Assembly (NCBI RefSeq): GCF_024753285.1
Contig: NZ_JANUGW010000002.1
Location: 62,001 to 126,000, forward strand
Length of the DNA stretch: 64,000 nucleotides
Direction: 5' to 3'
Origin: Massilia pinisoli
Lineage (GTDB): Bacteria; Pseudomonadota; Gammaproteobacteria; Burkholderiales; Burkholderiaceae_D
Positions 43,000-53,100 of this stretch are shown in pieces. Position 1 is the stretch's first letter, and every line of letters begins with the position of its first letter. Both the position numbers and the translations under genes were made by a program. The notes under the pieces were generated by a model that saw only the letters and a program-made list of their open reading frames with translations, was not told the origin of the DNA and did no database searches.

Positions 43000-44124
43000 G
43001 TGAAGTTAGCCGTTTTTCCGGAAGTCGCGCCGCCGTATGCCGGTGGCCTGGACATCGTCTCCGACGAACCCCTGCAGCACCGCCAAGTGCTGGACAAGCT
43101 CGATGCGCTGGGCCTGCGCGCGTACGTCGCATCGCCGCGGCTGGGGCATCCGTTCGTGCTGTCGATCGAGGCGGCGCACGCCTTCGTCGACGACGGCGAC
43201 ACGTTGAACCTGTGCCGCGACCTGGGCCTCGACACGGCCGCGCACCCGCACGATCTGGAACGCGAGATCGTGCTCGCGATGCTTGCCGCGCCGCGTCCGC
43301 TGCGTTTCGCGAGCGCCGCCGAGTTCCTGGCGGCGGTGGCGATCCGCCGCAACATCGTCGTGGACGCGCGCGCCACGCAGCTCACATTCGGCACCGCGGA
43401 AGCGGACCGCCCGGCCAGCCATTGGACGTATGACGAGGACCGCGGGTTCACGGTGCTGCCGGGCCGCCCGCTGGTGGAGGCGCTGACGCTCGCGACGCAG
43501 CCGGAAGCGGGCGATGGGCGCACGTACGCGTTCTCGTGCTATCGCGCGACGGAATACGTGATGCTGCTGGCGATCGCCCGCGAACTGGAACGGGTGAACC
43601 CGGCTTTGCTGGCGGCGTTACAGCGGCAGTGGGAAACGCGCGCCGTCCAGTCGGGCGCCTTCCACGACGTCTTCCTCGTCGAGTACGGTGCCTTCGATGC
43701 GCCGCTGCCGGCGCGCTGGTACGTGCCGGGCGACCGCGTGTGGTTCCGTAACCCGGACGCGCATTCGTCGGACGCGTCCGGCTACGAGGGCTCGTGGGTG
43801 ATCTACCTGGGCAACGGCCTCTTCAGCAATTTCTGGCAGCGCGACCGGCCGTACAGCCTGGTCACGAAATGCCTCGAGATCTATCATTGGCGCGACGGCA
43901 CCTATATCGATGCGGCAGGCGACGTGCGGATGAACGAGGCGATCGTCGCCGCGAAGGTCGCGGAAACGGCTGCGAATCCGGCCGCGCTGGCGCAGGTCGT
44001 CGCGCGCATGTCGCGCCTGCGCGATGGCCGTGGCGTGTACGCGGACGGCGGCTGCATCGATTTTTCGCGCGAGTTCGCGCGCAACGTCTGTCCGGGTACG
44101 GCCGATATCGTGCTGCCGGGTTGA
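43000..44124 (+). CDS. Tgl-like protein-glutamine gamma-glutamyltransferase
   Basis: A 374-residue protein whose residues about 100-300 resemble Bacillus Tgl, the spore-coat transglutaminase. Shared blocks are FASAAEFLAAVAIRRNIVVDA, TYAFSCYRATEYVMLLAIA and YVPGDRVWFRNPD followed by GYEGSWVIYLG. The expected nucleophile is Cys-180. The two Glu residues thought to assist it in Bacillus Tgl appear as Ser here, with a Glu nearby in GYEG. The protein has about 100 extra N-terminal and 70 extra C-terminal residues. It has no leader. GTG was chosen as start because CGAGG lies at good distance; a TTG 18 codons upstream is less likely. Confidence 0.65.
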   Translation: MKLAVFPEVAPPYAGGLDIVSDEPLQHRQVLDKLDALGLRAYVASPRLGHPFVLSIEAAHAFVDDGDTLNLCRDLGLDTAAHPHDLEREIVLAMLAAPRPLRFASAAEFLAAVAIRRNIVVDARATQLTFGTAEADRPASHWTYDEDRGFTVLPGRPLVEALTLATQPEAGDGRTYAFSCYRATEYVMLLAIARELERVNPALLAALQRQWETRAVQSGAFHDVFLVEYGAFDAPLPARWYVPGDRVWFRNPDAHSSDASGYEGSWVIYLGNGLFSNFWQRDRPYSLVTKCLEIYHWRDGTYIDAAGDVRMNEAIVAAKVAETAANPAALAQVVARMSRLRDGRGVYADGGCIDFSREFARNVCPGTADIVLPG

Positions 44125-44154
44125 GCGGACCGGCGCTACCGCAGTGGCGGCCCT

Positions 44155-45936
44155 TTACGGCTGCAAGACGTACAGGCCGGGCGCGTCGCGCAGCGCGCGG
44201 CTCGGCGGCGGTGGCGCGGTCAATGGACCCGCCAGCCGGGCGAGCCAGTGTTCCCACGCCGGCCACCAACTGCCCTCGCGGATGCGCGTGTCCGATTGCC
44301 AGCTGTCCGGATCGACGTAGGGGGCGTCGTGCTCGTGCGTGCTCATCTGGTAGGTGCGGCCCGGCCTGCCCGGCGGCGACACGACCCCCGCGTTGTGCCC
44401 GCCCGACGTCAGCAGGAACGTCACGGATGTGTCGCTCAACGGAATGATCTTGTACACGGAGCGCCAGGGCGCGACATGGTCCGTCATCGTGCCCACGGCC
44501 AGGATCGGGATGTGGATGTCGGTGAGCGCCACGGGCCGGCCGTCGACGAGGTAGCGCGAGCTCGCCAGGCTGTTTTGCAGGAACAGGTTGCGCAGGTATT
44601 GCGAGTGCATGCGGCACGGCATGCGGGTCGCGTCCGCATTCCACGAGGCGAGGTCGTTGGCCTTGTCGGGGATGTCGAGCAGGTAGTGGCGCAGGCGCCG
44701 CGACCAGATCAGGTCGTTCGAGCGCAGCAGCTGGAAGGCGCCCGCCAACTGGCGCGTGTCGAGGTAGCCCTGCTGCCACATGACGGCTTCGAGGAAGCTG
44801 ACCTGGCTTTCGTCGATGAACAGCGATAGCTCGCCCGGTTCCGTGAAGTCGACCTGGGCCGCCAGCAAGGTCATGCTGGCCAGCCGCTCGTCGCCGTCGC
44901 GGGCCATCGCCGCCGCCGCGATGGCCAGCAGGGTGCCCCCCAGGCAATAGCCGCATGCGTTGACCTGCGGGGAACCTGTCTCGCGCACGACGGTGTCCAG
45001 CGCGGCCATCACGCCGAGGCGGCGGTAGTCTTCCAGCGACAGGTCGCGGTCGTCGGCCTGCGGGTTCTTCCACGAGATCATGTACACCGTATGCCCGTGC
45101 TCGACGAGGTAGCGCACGAGCGAGTTCTGCGGCGACAGGTCGAGGATGTAGTACTTCATGATCCAGGCCGGCACGATCAGCAGCGGCACGGCGTGCACCT
45201 GCGGTGTGGCGGGATCGTAGCGCAGCAGTTCGATCAGGTGGTTTTCCATCACGACCTTGCCGGGCGTGATGGCCACGTCGCGCCCGGGCCGGTGGCTGAC
45301 GGGCGCGGACGTGCCCGCCAGCGCGCGACGCACGTCCGCGCCCGCGCGGACCAGCCCGTGCACGAGGTTCTGCCCGCCGCTGGCGAACGTGACCTGCTGC
45401 GCGACCGGGTTGGTGGCGATGAAGTTCGACGGCGCCACGCCGTCGAGCAGCTGGCGCGCGACGAACGTGACGACGTCGCCATGGTGTGACGACACGCCGC
45501 GCACGTCGTTCGTCGCCCGGTGCCACCATTGCTGGGTGAGCAGGAAGCCCTGGCTGAGCTGGTTCCAGGGCCACGCATGCCACAGCGGATCGTCGAAGCG
45601 CTTGTCCTGCGCGAGCGGCTGCACGGGCTCCGCCGGCGTGCCGAACATGGCGCTCGTGCTGTACTGCATCCAGCGCTGCAGGTTGCTGACGGCCTGGACA
45701 CCGAGTTCCATCTGCTTGGCGGGCGACAGCAGCAAATGGCTGGCCCAGTCGTACCACGCGCCGGCCAGCGCGGCCGGCGACACGTAGCCGGTCAGGCGGC
45801 CCAGCGCCGCGTTCAGCGCGAGGTCGATGTGGGCGTTCGCTACGCTGGCCTCCGGGTAGTGCGGGCGCGGGCCTCCTTGCCACGTGCTCGCTTCACGCCG
45901 CTGCTCGCTGGGCGGAATATGGGACAGGATGTTCAT
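44155..45936 (-). CDS. phaC: Class I poly(3-hydroxyalkanoate) synthase
   Basis: A 593-residue polymerase, the usual class I size. The lipase-box-like GYCLGG holds the catalytic Cys-331. The Asp is in GTMTDHVAPW and the His in TSGGHNAG. The N-terminal region includes WHAWPWNQLSQGFLLTQQWW, and IVPAWIMKYYILDLSPQNSLVRYL is the family block before the active site. It polymerises hydroxyacyl-CoA into storage granules. phaA, phaB and phaR are not adjacent. GAGGTG precedes the ATG. It converges with the Tgl-like gene across a 30-bp gap. Confidence 0.92.
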   Translation of the reverse strand: MNILSHIPPSEQRREASTWQGGPRPHYPEASVANAHIDLALNAALGRLTGYVSPAALAGAWYDWASHLLLSPAKQMELGVQAVSNLQRWMQYSTSAMFGTPAEPVQPLAQDKRFDDPLWHAWPWNQLSQGFLLTQQWWHRATNDVRGVSSHHGDVVTFVARQLLDGVAPSNFIATNPVAQQVTFASGGQNLVHGLVRAGADVRRALAGTSAPVSHRPGRDVAITPGKVVMENHLIELLRYDPATPQVHAVPLLIVPAWIMKYYILDLSPQNSLVRYLVEHGHTVYMISWKNPQADDRDLSLEDYRRLGVMAALDTVVRETGSPQVNACGYCLGGTLLAIAAAAMARDGDERLASMTLLAAQVDFTEPGELSLFIDESQVSFLEAVMWQQGYLDTRQLAGAFQLLRSNDLIWSRRLRHYLLDIPDKANDLASWNADATRMPCRMHSQYLRNLFLQNSLASSRYLVDGRPVALTDIHIPILAVGTMTDHVAPWRSVYKIIPLSDTSVTFLLTSGGHNAGVVSPPGRPGRTYQMSTHEHDAPYVDPDSWQSDTRIREGSWWPAWEHWLARLAGPLTAPPPPSRALRDAPGLYVLQP

Positions 45937-46095
45937 GGCACCTCGGCCGGGATGGAGAAGGGAGTGTGCATCACGCTTCCTTTCGCAGGATCATACGCCT
46001 TTGACCACGCTGCGGCCGCTTGGTGCCGTGCCGAGGACACCGGACGTTTGATGCAGCTCAGGTATAAACCCGGCGGTCGATTTACCATGCTCTTC

Positions 46096-46169
46096 GGCGA
46101 GGTAGCAAAGCGGTAATGCGACGGCCTGCAAAGCCGTTCAGACGTGTTCGACTCACGTCCTCGCCTCCA
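46096..46169 (+). tRNA. tRNA-Cys (anticodon GCA)
   Basis: A 74-nt cloverleaf. The acceptor stem is GGCGAGG (46096-46102) with CCTCGCC (46159-46165). The discriminator is T and CCA (46167-46169) is encoded. The anticodon loop CCTGCAAA holds GCA, flanked by the stem ACGGC/GCCGT. The T-loop is GTTCGACTC. The D-loop includes AGCGGTAATGC, as in other bacterial tRNA-Cys. Confidence 0.96.
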
Positions 46170-46313
46170 ATCTACACTCCACACTCACTGCCATTCCCGC
46201 CAGCAATAACCGCCCGGCACGCCACACGTGCGCAGCAGATGAAGCAGCTCGGCAGGCGTACAATGTTCCGCATTGGACGTTTCGCGATGAACATTCACGC
46301 ACGAGGAGCCGCC

Positions 46314-46736
46314 ATGGAAACGACGCACCGCATCCCCACGTACGACGACGCCGGCAAGCTGCTGCTGCGCCTGCTGCTCTCGGTCCTGATCCTGTTCCAC
46401 GGCGTCTCCAAGCTCATCGGAGGCGTCGGTTTCATCAGCGGCATGCTCGCGAAGGCGGGCCTGCCGGCGGGGCTCGGGTACCTGGTCTATATCGGCGAGG
46501 TCGTCGCGCCGCTCCTCATCCTCGTGGGCCTGTACACCCGCGCCGCCGCGCTGATCGTCGTCGTCAACATGATTGTGGCGCTGCTGCTCGTGCATACCCA
46601 CCAGTTCTTTACGGTGAACGACACCGGCGGCTGGGCGCTCGAACTGCAGGGCATGTACCTGGGCAGCGCCGTCGTGATCGCCTTGCTCGGCGCGGGCCGC
46701 TACAGCATCGGGGGCGCGGGCGGCCGCTGGAACTGA
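46314..46736 (+). CDS. DoxX-family membrane protein
   Basis: A 140-residue inner-membrane protein with four helices. LLLRLLLSVLILFHGVSKLIGGVGFISGML is the DoxX opening, and GYLVYIGEVVAPLLILVGLYTRAAALIVVVNMIVALLLVHTHQFF continues it (block at about 58-103). The start METTHR is backed by CGAGGAG; an ATG nine codons upstream is less likely. Family members affect redox or quinone-linked processes, but the role is unclear. It follows the tRNA on the same strand. Confidence 0.83.
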   Translation: METTHRIPTYDDAGKLLLRLLLSVLILFHGVSKLIGGVGFISGMLAKAGLPAGLGYLVYIGEVVAPLLILVGLYTRAAALIVVVNMIVALLLVHTHQFFTVNDTGGWALELQGMYLGSAVVIALLGAGRYSIGGAGGRWN

Positions 46737-46748
46737 CGGGCTGAAGCC

Positions 46749-48224
46749 TCAGCGCCCGGTCGCCAGCGCCGCCACGTTCTCCGTCCCGTGCGGCGGGATG
46801 TCCGGATCCCAGCCGCCGCCGAGCGCCTTGTAGGCCGCCACGGCGGCGTGTGCCGCATCCGTCTGCGCCTGGGCGCGGGCGTCGGCCGCGCCCAGCAGGG
46901 TTTCGTCCGCATGCAGCACGTCGATCAGGCTCGCGGCGCCGCGCCGATACGCAGCGAACGACGACGCACGCGCACGCGTGAGCGCATCTTCGCCGCGGAC
47001 GAGGACGGCCGCTTGCTGCGACCGGTGGGCGAGTGCCGAGAACGCGTTTTCGACGTCCTCCGTCGCATGCAGCACTGCCAGCCGATACGCGGCCAGTGAT
47101 TCCGCTTCGCGACCGCGCGCCTGGCCGATCTGGGCGTCGATCCGACCGAAGTCGAACAAGCGCCAGCGCAGGCCCAGCACGGCCGCCTCCTGGCTCGCGC
47201 CCGCACTGAACAGATGTCCGGCCGACAGCGTCGTCGCACTGCCGAGCAAGGCACCCAGCGACACGTGCGGGTAATACTCGGCCATCGCCGCGCCGATGCG
47301 CGCATGCGCGGCCGCCACGCGCCGCTCGGCGGCGATCAGGTCGGGGCGGCGCCGCAGCAGGTCGGCAGGCGACCCCGTCGCACCGATGGCCGGCACGGCC
47401 GGGATCGCGGCGGGCGCGCGCAAGGCGTCGCGGTGCGTGCCGGGCGGCGTGCCCAGCAGCACGTCCAGCGCGTTCAGCGCCGCGTCCAGGCCTGCCTGGA
47501 GCGCGGGTACGGCCGCTTCGGCCTGCGCCAGTTCGCCTTCCGTCTGGCGCACCTGGGCGTCGGACGCCACGCCCTTGCCGTACAAGAGCCTGACCTTGTC
47601 CAGCAGGTCCCGGCGCGTCCTGACCTGCTGCTCCGCGATGGCGAGACGGGCCTGCAGGCCGCGGATGCCGATGTAGACGTCCGCCGTCTGGGCGGCGACG
47701 GCAAGCCGGACGGCGACTGCGTCCGCCGCCGACGCCTGGTAGTCCGCCCGCGCCGCTTCGCGGCCGCGGCGCAGGCCGCCGAACACGTCGATTTCCCAGC
47801 TCGCGGTCACATTGGCCTCGTAGGCGTTGCCCCAGCGGTCGGCGCCCGGTCCCGCAGCGACGAGCCTGCCGACCTGGGTTTCGGTCGACTGGTAGGCGCG
47901 GGCGGCCGAGCCGGTGACGGCCGCGGACGGCAGCAGCGCCGCGTCGGCCGCGCCGAGGCCAGCGCGAGCCTGGGTCACGCGTCCCGCCGCCTGCGCCAGG
48001 TCGAGGTTCTGTTCCAGCGCCAGCGCGACGTAGTGCGCCAGCTGCGGGTCGCCGAAGCCGTTCCACCACGCCGCCTGCACCGTTGCCGGACCTTGCGAAC
48101 CGGGCACCTGCCCGACGTAGCGGTCGGGCAGGGGCGCGTCCGGGCGCCGGTAGTCTGGGCCGACGGCGCAACCTGTTGCCAGCACGGCAACGGCGGCCGC
48201 CGCGAGCGAGCGGATGGGGAACAT
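46749..48224 (-). CDS. RND efflux outer-membrane lipoprotein (NodT/OprM family)
   Basis: A 491-residue TolC-like channel. The leader ends in LATGC, a clear lipobox. Both OEP repeats are present, each with an ALEQN- or HATEDV-type helix: LALEQNLDLAQAAGRVTQARAGLGAADAALLPS and AYRLAVLHATEDVENAFSALAHRSQQ. GPDYRRPDAPLPDRY is the typical mature N-terminus. AAGGA precedes the ATG. It is divergent from the tetR gene across an 84-bp region with a palindromic site, and completes the efflux system encoded on the other side of tetR. Confidence 0.9.
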   Translation of the reverse strand: MFPIRSLAAAAVAVLATGCAVGPDYRRPDAPLPDRYVGQVPGSQGPATVQAAWWNGFGDPQLAHYVALALEQNLDLAQAAGRVTQARAGLGAADAALLPSAAVTGSAARAYQSTETQVGRLVAAGPGADRWGNAYEANVTASWEIDVFGGLRRGREAARADYQASAADAVAVRLAVAAQTADVYIGIRGLQARLAIAEQQVRTRRDLLDKVRLLYGKGVASDAQVRQTEGELAQAEAAVPALQAGLDAALNALDVLLGTPPGTHRDALRAPAAIPAVPAIGATGSPADLLRRRPDLIAAERRVAAAHARIGAAMAEYYPHVSLGALLGSATTLSAGHLFSAGASQEAAVLGLRWRLFDFGRIDAQIGQARGREAESLAAYRLAVLHATEDVENAFSALAHRSQQAAVLVRGEDALTRARASSFAAYRRGAASLIDVLHADETLLGAADARAQAQTDAAHAAVAAYKALGGGWDPDIPPHGTENVAALATGR

Positions 48225-48240
48225 GGCGTATCCTTCAAAA

Positions 48241-48258
48241 TATGGTGACGAGTGACCA
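48241..48258. promoter_or_regulatory. Palindromic site between efflux channel gene and tetR
   Basis: ATGGTGACGAGTGACCAT has complementary ATGGT/ACCAT ends and contains GTGACCA. That 7-mer recurs in the perfect inverted repeat upstream of the adaptor gene. Likely TetR operator. Confidence 0.55.
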
Positions 48259-48308
48259 TAATACGCATTAGTCACACTTTGTCAAACAGCCGCTCCGCAC
48301 GTTAAGCT

Positions 48309-48932
48309 ATGGCCATGAACACCTCCATCCAATCCGCCCCGCCGAGCCGGGGGCCGTCGGACCACGACGTCCGCACCCAGGTCGTCGAGGCCGCCACCGA
48401 GTATTTCGCCCGCTATGGCTACGAAAAAACGACCGTCTCCGACCTGGCCAAGGCGATCGGGTTTTCCAAGGCCTATATCTACAAATTCTTCGATTCGAAG
48501 CAGGCGATCGGCGAAGTCATCTGCGCCAATTGCCTGAACGGCATGAAGCAAGCCGTCGACGAGGCCATCGCGGACGCGACGAGCGCATCGGACCGCTTCC
48601 GCCGCATGTTCCGGGCATTTGTCGATGCCGGCACGCAGCTGTTCTTTGAAGACCGCAGGCTGTACGACATCGCGGCGGCTGCCGCCCGCGAGCCGTGGCC
48701 TTCGGTGCAAGCGTACGAGCGCTACGTCGAGGACCTCGTCACGCGGATCGTCCGCGAAGGGCGCGAAACGGGCGAGTTCGAGCGCAAGACCCCGCTCGAC
48801 GAGACGGCCCGTGCGATCTGTCTCCTGATGAAACCCTACGTCAATCCACTGCTGCTTCAATACAACCTCGAGGGCGCGGTCGATGCGACGGCCCTCCTGA
48901 CCAGCCTCGTCCTCCGCAGCCTGGCACCATGA
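48309..48932 (+). CDS. TetR-family transcriptional regulator
   Basis: A 207-residue repressor. The helix-turn-helix lies at about 22-65: VVEATEYFARYGYEKTTVSDLAKAIGFSKAYIYKFFDSKQAI, with the usual KxxIYKxFxSK ending. The C-terminal ligand domain is helical (about 75-205) and ends in LLTSLVLRSLAP. It is flanked by an efflux channel gene and the adaptor-pump operon, both with GTGACCA-containing palindromes. It therefore probably represses both. An alternative ATG lies two codons in. Confidence 0.87.
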   Translation: MAMNTSIQSAPPSRGPSDHDVRTQVVEAATEYFARYGYEKTTVSDLAKAIGFSKAYIYKFFDSKQAIGEVICANCLNGMKQAVDEAIADATSASDRFRRMFRAFVDAGTQLFFEDRRLYDIAAAAAREPWPSVQAYERYVEDLVTRIVREGRETGEFERKTPLDETARAICLLMKPYVNPLLLQYNLEGAVDATALLTSLVLRSLAP

Positions 48933-48942
48933 TCCGTGTTTG

Positions 48943-48967
48943 TGACCATTGACTTATTTGGTCACTA
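48943..48967. promoter_or_regulatory. Perfect inverted repeat upstream of the RND adaptor gene
   Basis: GTGACCA, 11 bases, TGGTCAC forms a perfect 7-bp inverted repeat that ends about 40 bp before the adaptor start. Likely second operator for the adjacent TetR regulator. Confidence 0.6.
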
Positions 48968-49003
48968 GTAGAAGAATGTGGGCTTTCCACCAAAGGAGCT
49001 CCC

Positions 49004-50122
49004 ATGTCCATACGCTCACGGGGTACGCACGCGCTGGTTGCGTTACCGATCGTCCTGGCCGCGTGCGGCGACAAACCACCCGCCGACCCACGCATGGCAG
49101 CGCCCGTCGTCGAGACGGCAGTCGTGCAGGGTGCCACGTCCACCGCGCCATCCTTCACAGGCGTCATCGGCGCGCGGGTCCAGAGCGACCTGGGCTTCCG
49201 CGTGCCGGGCAAGGTCGTGCAGCGCCTCGTCGACGCCGGCCAGACCGTACGCCGGGGCCAGCCCCTGATGCGCATCGATCCCGTCGACTTGAGCCTGCAG
49301 GCGCGAGCCGCATCCGACGCCGTGACGGCGGCCCGCGCACGCGCGCGCCAGGCGGGCGACGAGGAAGCCCGCTATCGCGACCTCGTGGCAGACGGTGCCG
49401 TGTCGGCCTCCTCGTACGACCAGCTGAAGGCGGCGGCCGATGCGGCCAAGGCTCAGCTGAGCGCAGCGGAAGCGCAGTACGACGTCGCCCGCAACGCCGC
49501 CGGCTACGCGCTGCTCGTGGCGGATGCCGATGGCGTCGTCGTCGACACCCTGGCCGAGCCGGGTCAGGTCGTCGGAGCCGGCCAGACCGTCGTGCGGCTG
49601 GCCCATGCGGGCGCGCGCGAGGCGATCGTCCACCTGCCGGAGACGATGCGTCCTCGCATCGGCAGCGAAGCGCAGGCCACGTTGTATGGTGGACAGGGCG
49701 GTGACCGCGCCCGGCTCAGGCAATTGGCGGACGCCGCCGACCGCGTGACGCGTACGTACGAGGCGAAATATGTCCTCGACGGGCCGCTCGCCGCGGCGCC
49801 CCTCGGCGCGACGGTCACCTTGCGCCTGCAGGGCGACGGCGCTGCCGACGCGAAGGCGCTGCGGGTGCCGGCCGCGGCCGTCGTCGACGACGGCAAGGGC
49901 AGCGGTGTGTGGGCCGTGGCAGGCAGTCCGGCCAAGGTGACGTGGCGCCGCGTCGACGTGCTGGGCATTGGGGACGACATGGCGCGTGTGACGGGCGAGC
50001 TGAAGTCCGGTGACCGCGTCGTGGCGCTCGGCGCACACCTGCTGCACGAAGGCGACAAGGTCCGCGTGGAGGGTGCGGCGCGGCAGGTGGCCGTCGCGGT
50101 CGCGGCGGGGGGCATGCGATGA
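49004..50122 (+). CDS. RND efflux periplasmic adaptor (membrane fusion protein)
   Basis: A 372-residue lipoprotein. The leader ends in VLAAC with Cys-21. The lipoyl halves are GKVVQRLVDAGQTVRRGQPLMRID and LLVADADGVVVDTLAEPGQVVGAGQTVVRLA, separated by a short helical hairpin (about 95-150). Beta-barrel and membrane-proximal domains follow (ALGAHLLHEGDKVRVEG near the end). AAAGGAGC precedes the ATG. The ATGA overlap with the pump gene indicates translational coupling. Confidence 0.9.
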   Translation: MSIRSRGTHALVALPIVLAACGDKPPADPRMAAPVVETAVVQGATSTAPSFTGVIGARVQSDLGFRVPGKVVQRLVDAGQTVRRGQPLMRIDPVDLSLQARAASDAVTAARARARQAGDEEARYRDLVADGAVSASSYDQLKAAADAAKAQLSAAEAQYDVARNAAGYALLVADADGVVVDTLAEPGQVVGAGQTVVRLAHAGAREAIVHLPETMRPRIGSEAQATLYGGQGGDRARLRQLADAADRVTRTYEAKYVLDGPLAAAPLGATVTLRLQGDGAADAKALRVPAAAVVDDGKGSGVWAVAGSPAKVTWRRVDVLGIGDDMARVTGELKSGDRVVALGAHLLHEGDKVRVEGAARQVAVAVAAGGMR

Positions 50123-53100
50123 GCCGCTTCAACCTGTCGGCACTGGCCGTGCGCGAACGGTCCGTCACGCTGTTTCTCATCCTGCTCGTGTCGGTCGCGG
50201 GCGTGCTGGCCTTCCTGAAGCTGGGCCGCGCGGAAGACCCGCCGTTCACCGTGAAGCAGCTGACGGTGATCACGGCCTGGCCCGGCGCCACCGCGCGCGA
50301 GATGCAGGACCAGGTGGCGGAGCCGATCGAAAAGCGCATGCAGGAACTGCGTTACTACGAACGCGCGGAAACCTATACGCGGCCCGGCCTCGCGTTCACG
50401 ATGGTCACGCTGCTGGACAGTACGCCGCCATCCGATGTGCCGGACCAGTTCTACCAGGCCCGCAAGAAGCTGCAGGACGTGCAGGGCACGTTGCCGGCCG
50501 GCGTCATCGGCCCGATGGTGAACGATGAATTTGCCGACGTCACGTTCGCGCTGTACGCGCTGAAGGCCCGCGGCAAGCCCGCGCGCCTGCTCGCGCGCGA
50601 CGCGGAAGCCCTGCGCCAGCGGCTGCTGCACGTGGCCGGCGTCAAGAAGGTCAACATCATCGGCGAACAGGCGGAGCGCATCTTCGTGTCGTTCTCGCAC
50701 GACCGCCTCGCCACCTTGGGCCTCGCCCCGCAGGACATCTTCGCTGCGCTGAACGCGCACAACGTGCTGACACCGGCCGGCTCGATCGACACGAAGGGCG
50801 CGCAGGTGTTCGTGCGGCTGGACGGCGCCTACGACAACCTGCAGGCGATCCGCGACACACCGGTCGCGGCCCAGGGCCGCACTCTGAGGCTGGGCGACGT
50901 GGCGACGGTGGAGCGGGGCTACGAGGATCCGGCCACCTTCCTCATCCGGAACAATGGCGAGCCCGCGCTGCTGCTGGGCGTCGTCATGCGCGACGGCTGG
51001 AACGGTCTCGACCTGGGCAAGGCGCTGGATGCCGAGGTCGCCGCCGTCAACCGGGACATCCCGCTGGGCATGAGCCTGACGAAGGTGACGGACCAGGCCG
51101 TGAACATCAGCGGCGCCGTCGACGAATTCATGGTCAAGTTCTTCGTCGCGCTGCTCGTCGTGATGGTCGTGTGCTTCCTCAGCATGGGCTGGCGCGTGGG
51201 TCTCGTCGTCGCGACGGCCGTCCCGCTGACCCTCGCCGCCGTGTTCGTCGTCATGGCGGCGACGGGCAAGAACTTCGACCGCATCACGCTCGGCTCGCTG
51301 ATCCTCGCGCTCGGGCTGCTCGTCGACGATGCCATCATCGCCATCGAAATGATGGTCGTCAAAATGGAAGAGGGCTATGACCGCGTGCAGGCATCGGCGT
51401 ACGCGTGGAGCCACACGGCCGCCCCGATGCTGTCCGGGACGCTCGTCACCGCCATCGGCTTCATGCCGAACGGCTTCGCGAAGTCGACGGCCGGCGAGTA
51501 CACGAGCAATATGTTCTGGATCGTGGGCATCGCGCTCGTCACGTCGTGGATCGTCGCGGTCGTCTTCACGCCTTATCTGGGCGTGAAGCTGCTGCCGGCG
51601 ATCGCCAAGGTCGAAGGGGGTCATCATGCCATTTATGACACGCCGAACTACAACCGGTTCCGGCGCCTGCTGGGCACTGTGATCCGGCGCAAATGGCTCG
51701 TCGCGCTGGTCGTGGTCGGCACGTTCGTGCTCGCAGGTGCGGGCATGGCCATCGTGAAGAAGCAGTTCTTCCCGACGTCGGACCGTCCGGAGGTACTGGT
51801 CGAGGTCCAGATGCCTTACGGGACGGCGATCGGCCAGACGTCGGCCGCCGCCGCGAAGGTCGAGGCCTGGCTCGCGGCGCAGAAAGAGGCTCGCACCGTC
51901 ACGGCCTATGTCGGCCAGGGTGCGCCGCGCTTCTACCTCGCGATGGCCCCCGAGCTGCCCGACCCATCGTTCGCGAAGATCGTGATCCGCACGGGGGACG
52001 AGCATGAACGTGAAGCGCTCAAGCAGCGCCTGCGCGCGGCCATCGCCGACGGGCTGGCGCCGCAAGCGCGCGTGCGCGTCACGCAGCTCGTGTTCGGTCC
52101 GTACTCGCCGTATCCGGTGGCGTTCCGCCTGTCCGGGCCAGACGCGGACACGTTGCGCACCATCGCCGCCAAGGTCGAAGCCGTGCTGCGCGCGAGTCCG
52201 CAGATGCGCACCGTGAACATGGACTGGGGCAACCGCGTGCCGACCCTGCGCCTGACGCTGGACCAGGACCGCCTGCAAGCCGTCGGCCTGACGTCGGCCG
52301 CCGTGGCGCAGCAGCTGCAATTCCTGCTGAGCGGCGTGCCCGTCACGGCCGTGCGCGAGGACATCCGTTCCGTGCAGGTCGTTGCGCGCGCGGCCGGCGA
52401 CGTGCGGCTCGATCCGGCGCGCATCAATGCGTTCACGCTAGTCGGCGCGGCCGGCCAGCGCGTCCCGCTGGCGCAGGTGGGCACCGTCGACGTCCGGCCG
52501 GAGGAACCCGTGCTGCGCCGGCGCGACCGCATGCCGACGATCACGATCCGCGGCGACATCGCCGACGGCCTGCAGCCGCCGGACGTCTCCGTGGCCATGG
52601 AGCACACGCTGCAGCCCGTAGTTGCCGCGCTGCCGGCCGGCTACAAGCTGGAGACGGCCGGATCGATCGAGGAGGCCGGCAAGGCGAACCGCGCGTTGCT
52701 GCCGCTGTTCCCCATCATGCTCGCGTTCACGCTGCTGGTCATCATCTTCCAGGTGCGCTCGATCGCGTCGATGGTGATGGTGTTCGCGACCAGTCCGCTG
52801 GGCCTGATCGGCGTGGTGCCGACGCTGCTGCTGTTCCGCCAGCCGTTCGGCATCAATGCACTCGTGGGTCTCGTGGCGTTGTCCGGCATCCTGATGCGCA
52901 ATACCTTGATCCTGATCGGGCAGATCGATCACAACCGGGCGGATGGACTGGCGCCGTTCGACGCCGTCGTCGAGGCGACCGTGCAGCGCGCGCGCCCCGT
53001 GATCCTGACAGCGCTGGCTGCGATGCTGGCCTTCATCCCGCTGACGCATTCCGTGTTCTGGGGCACGCTCGCCTACACGTTGATCGGCGGGACGTTCGCC

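Noticed and set aside
45933-46184. 83-codon minus-strand frame
   Set aside because: It runs through the tRNA-Cys gene, so it is not a real protein gene.
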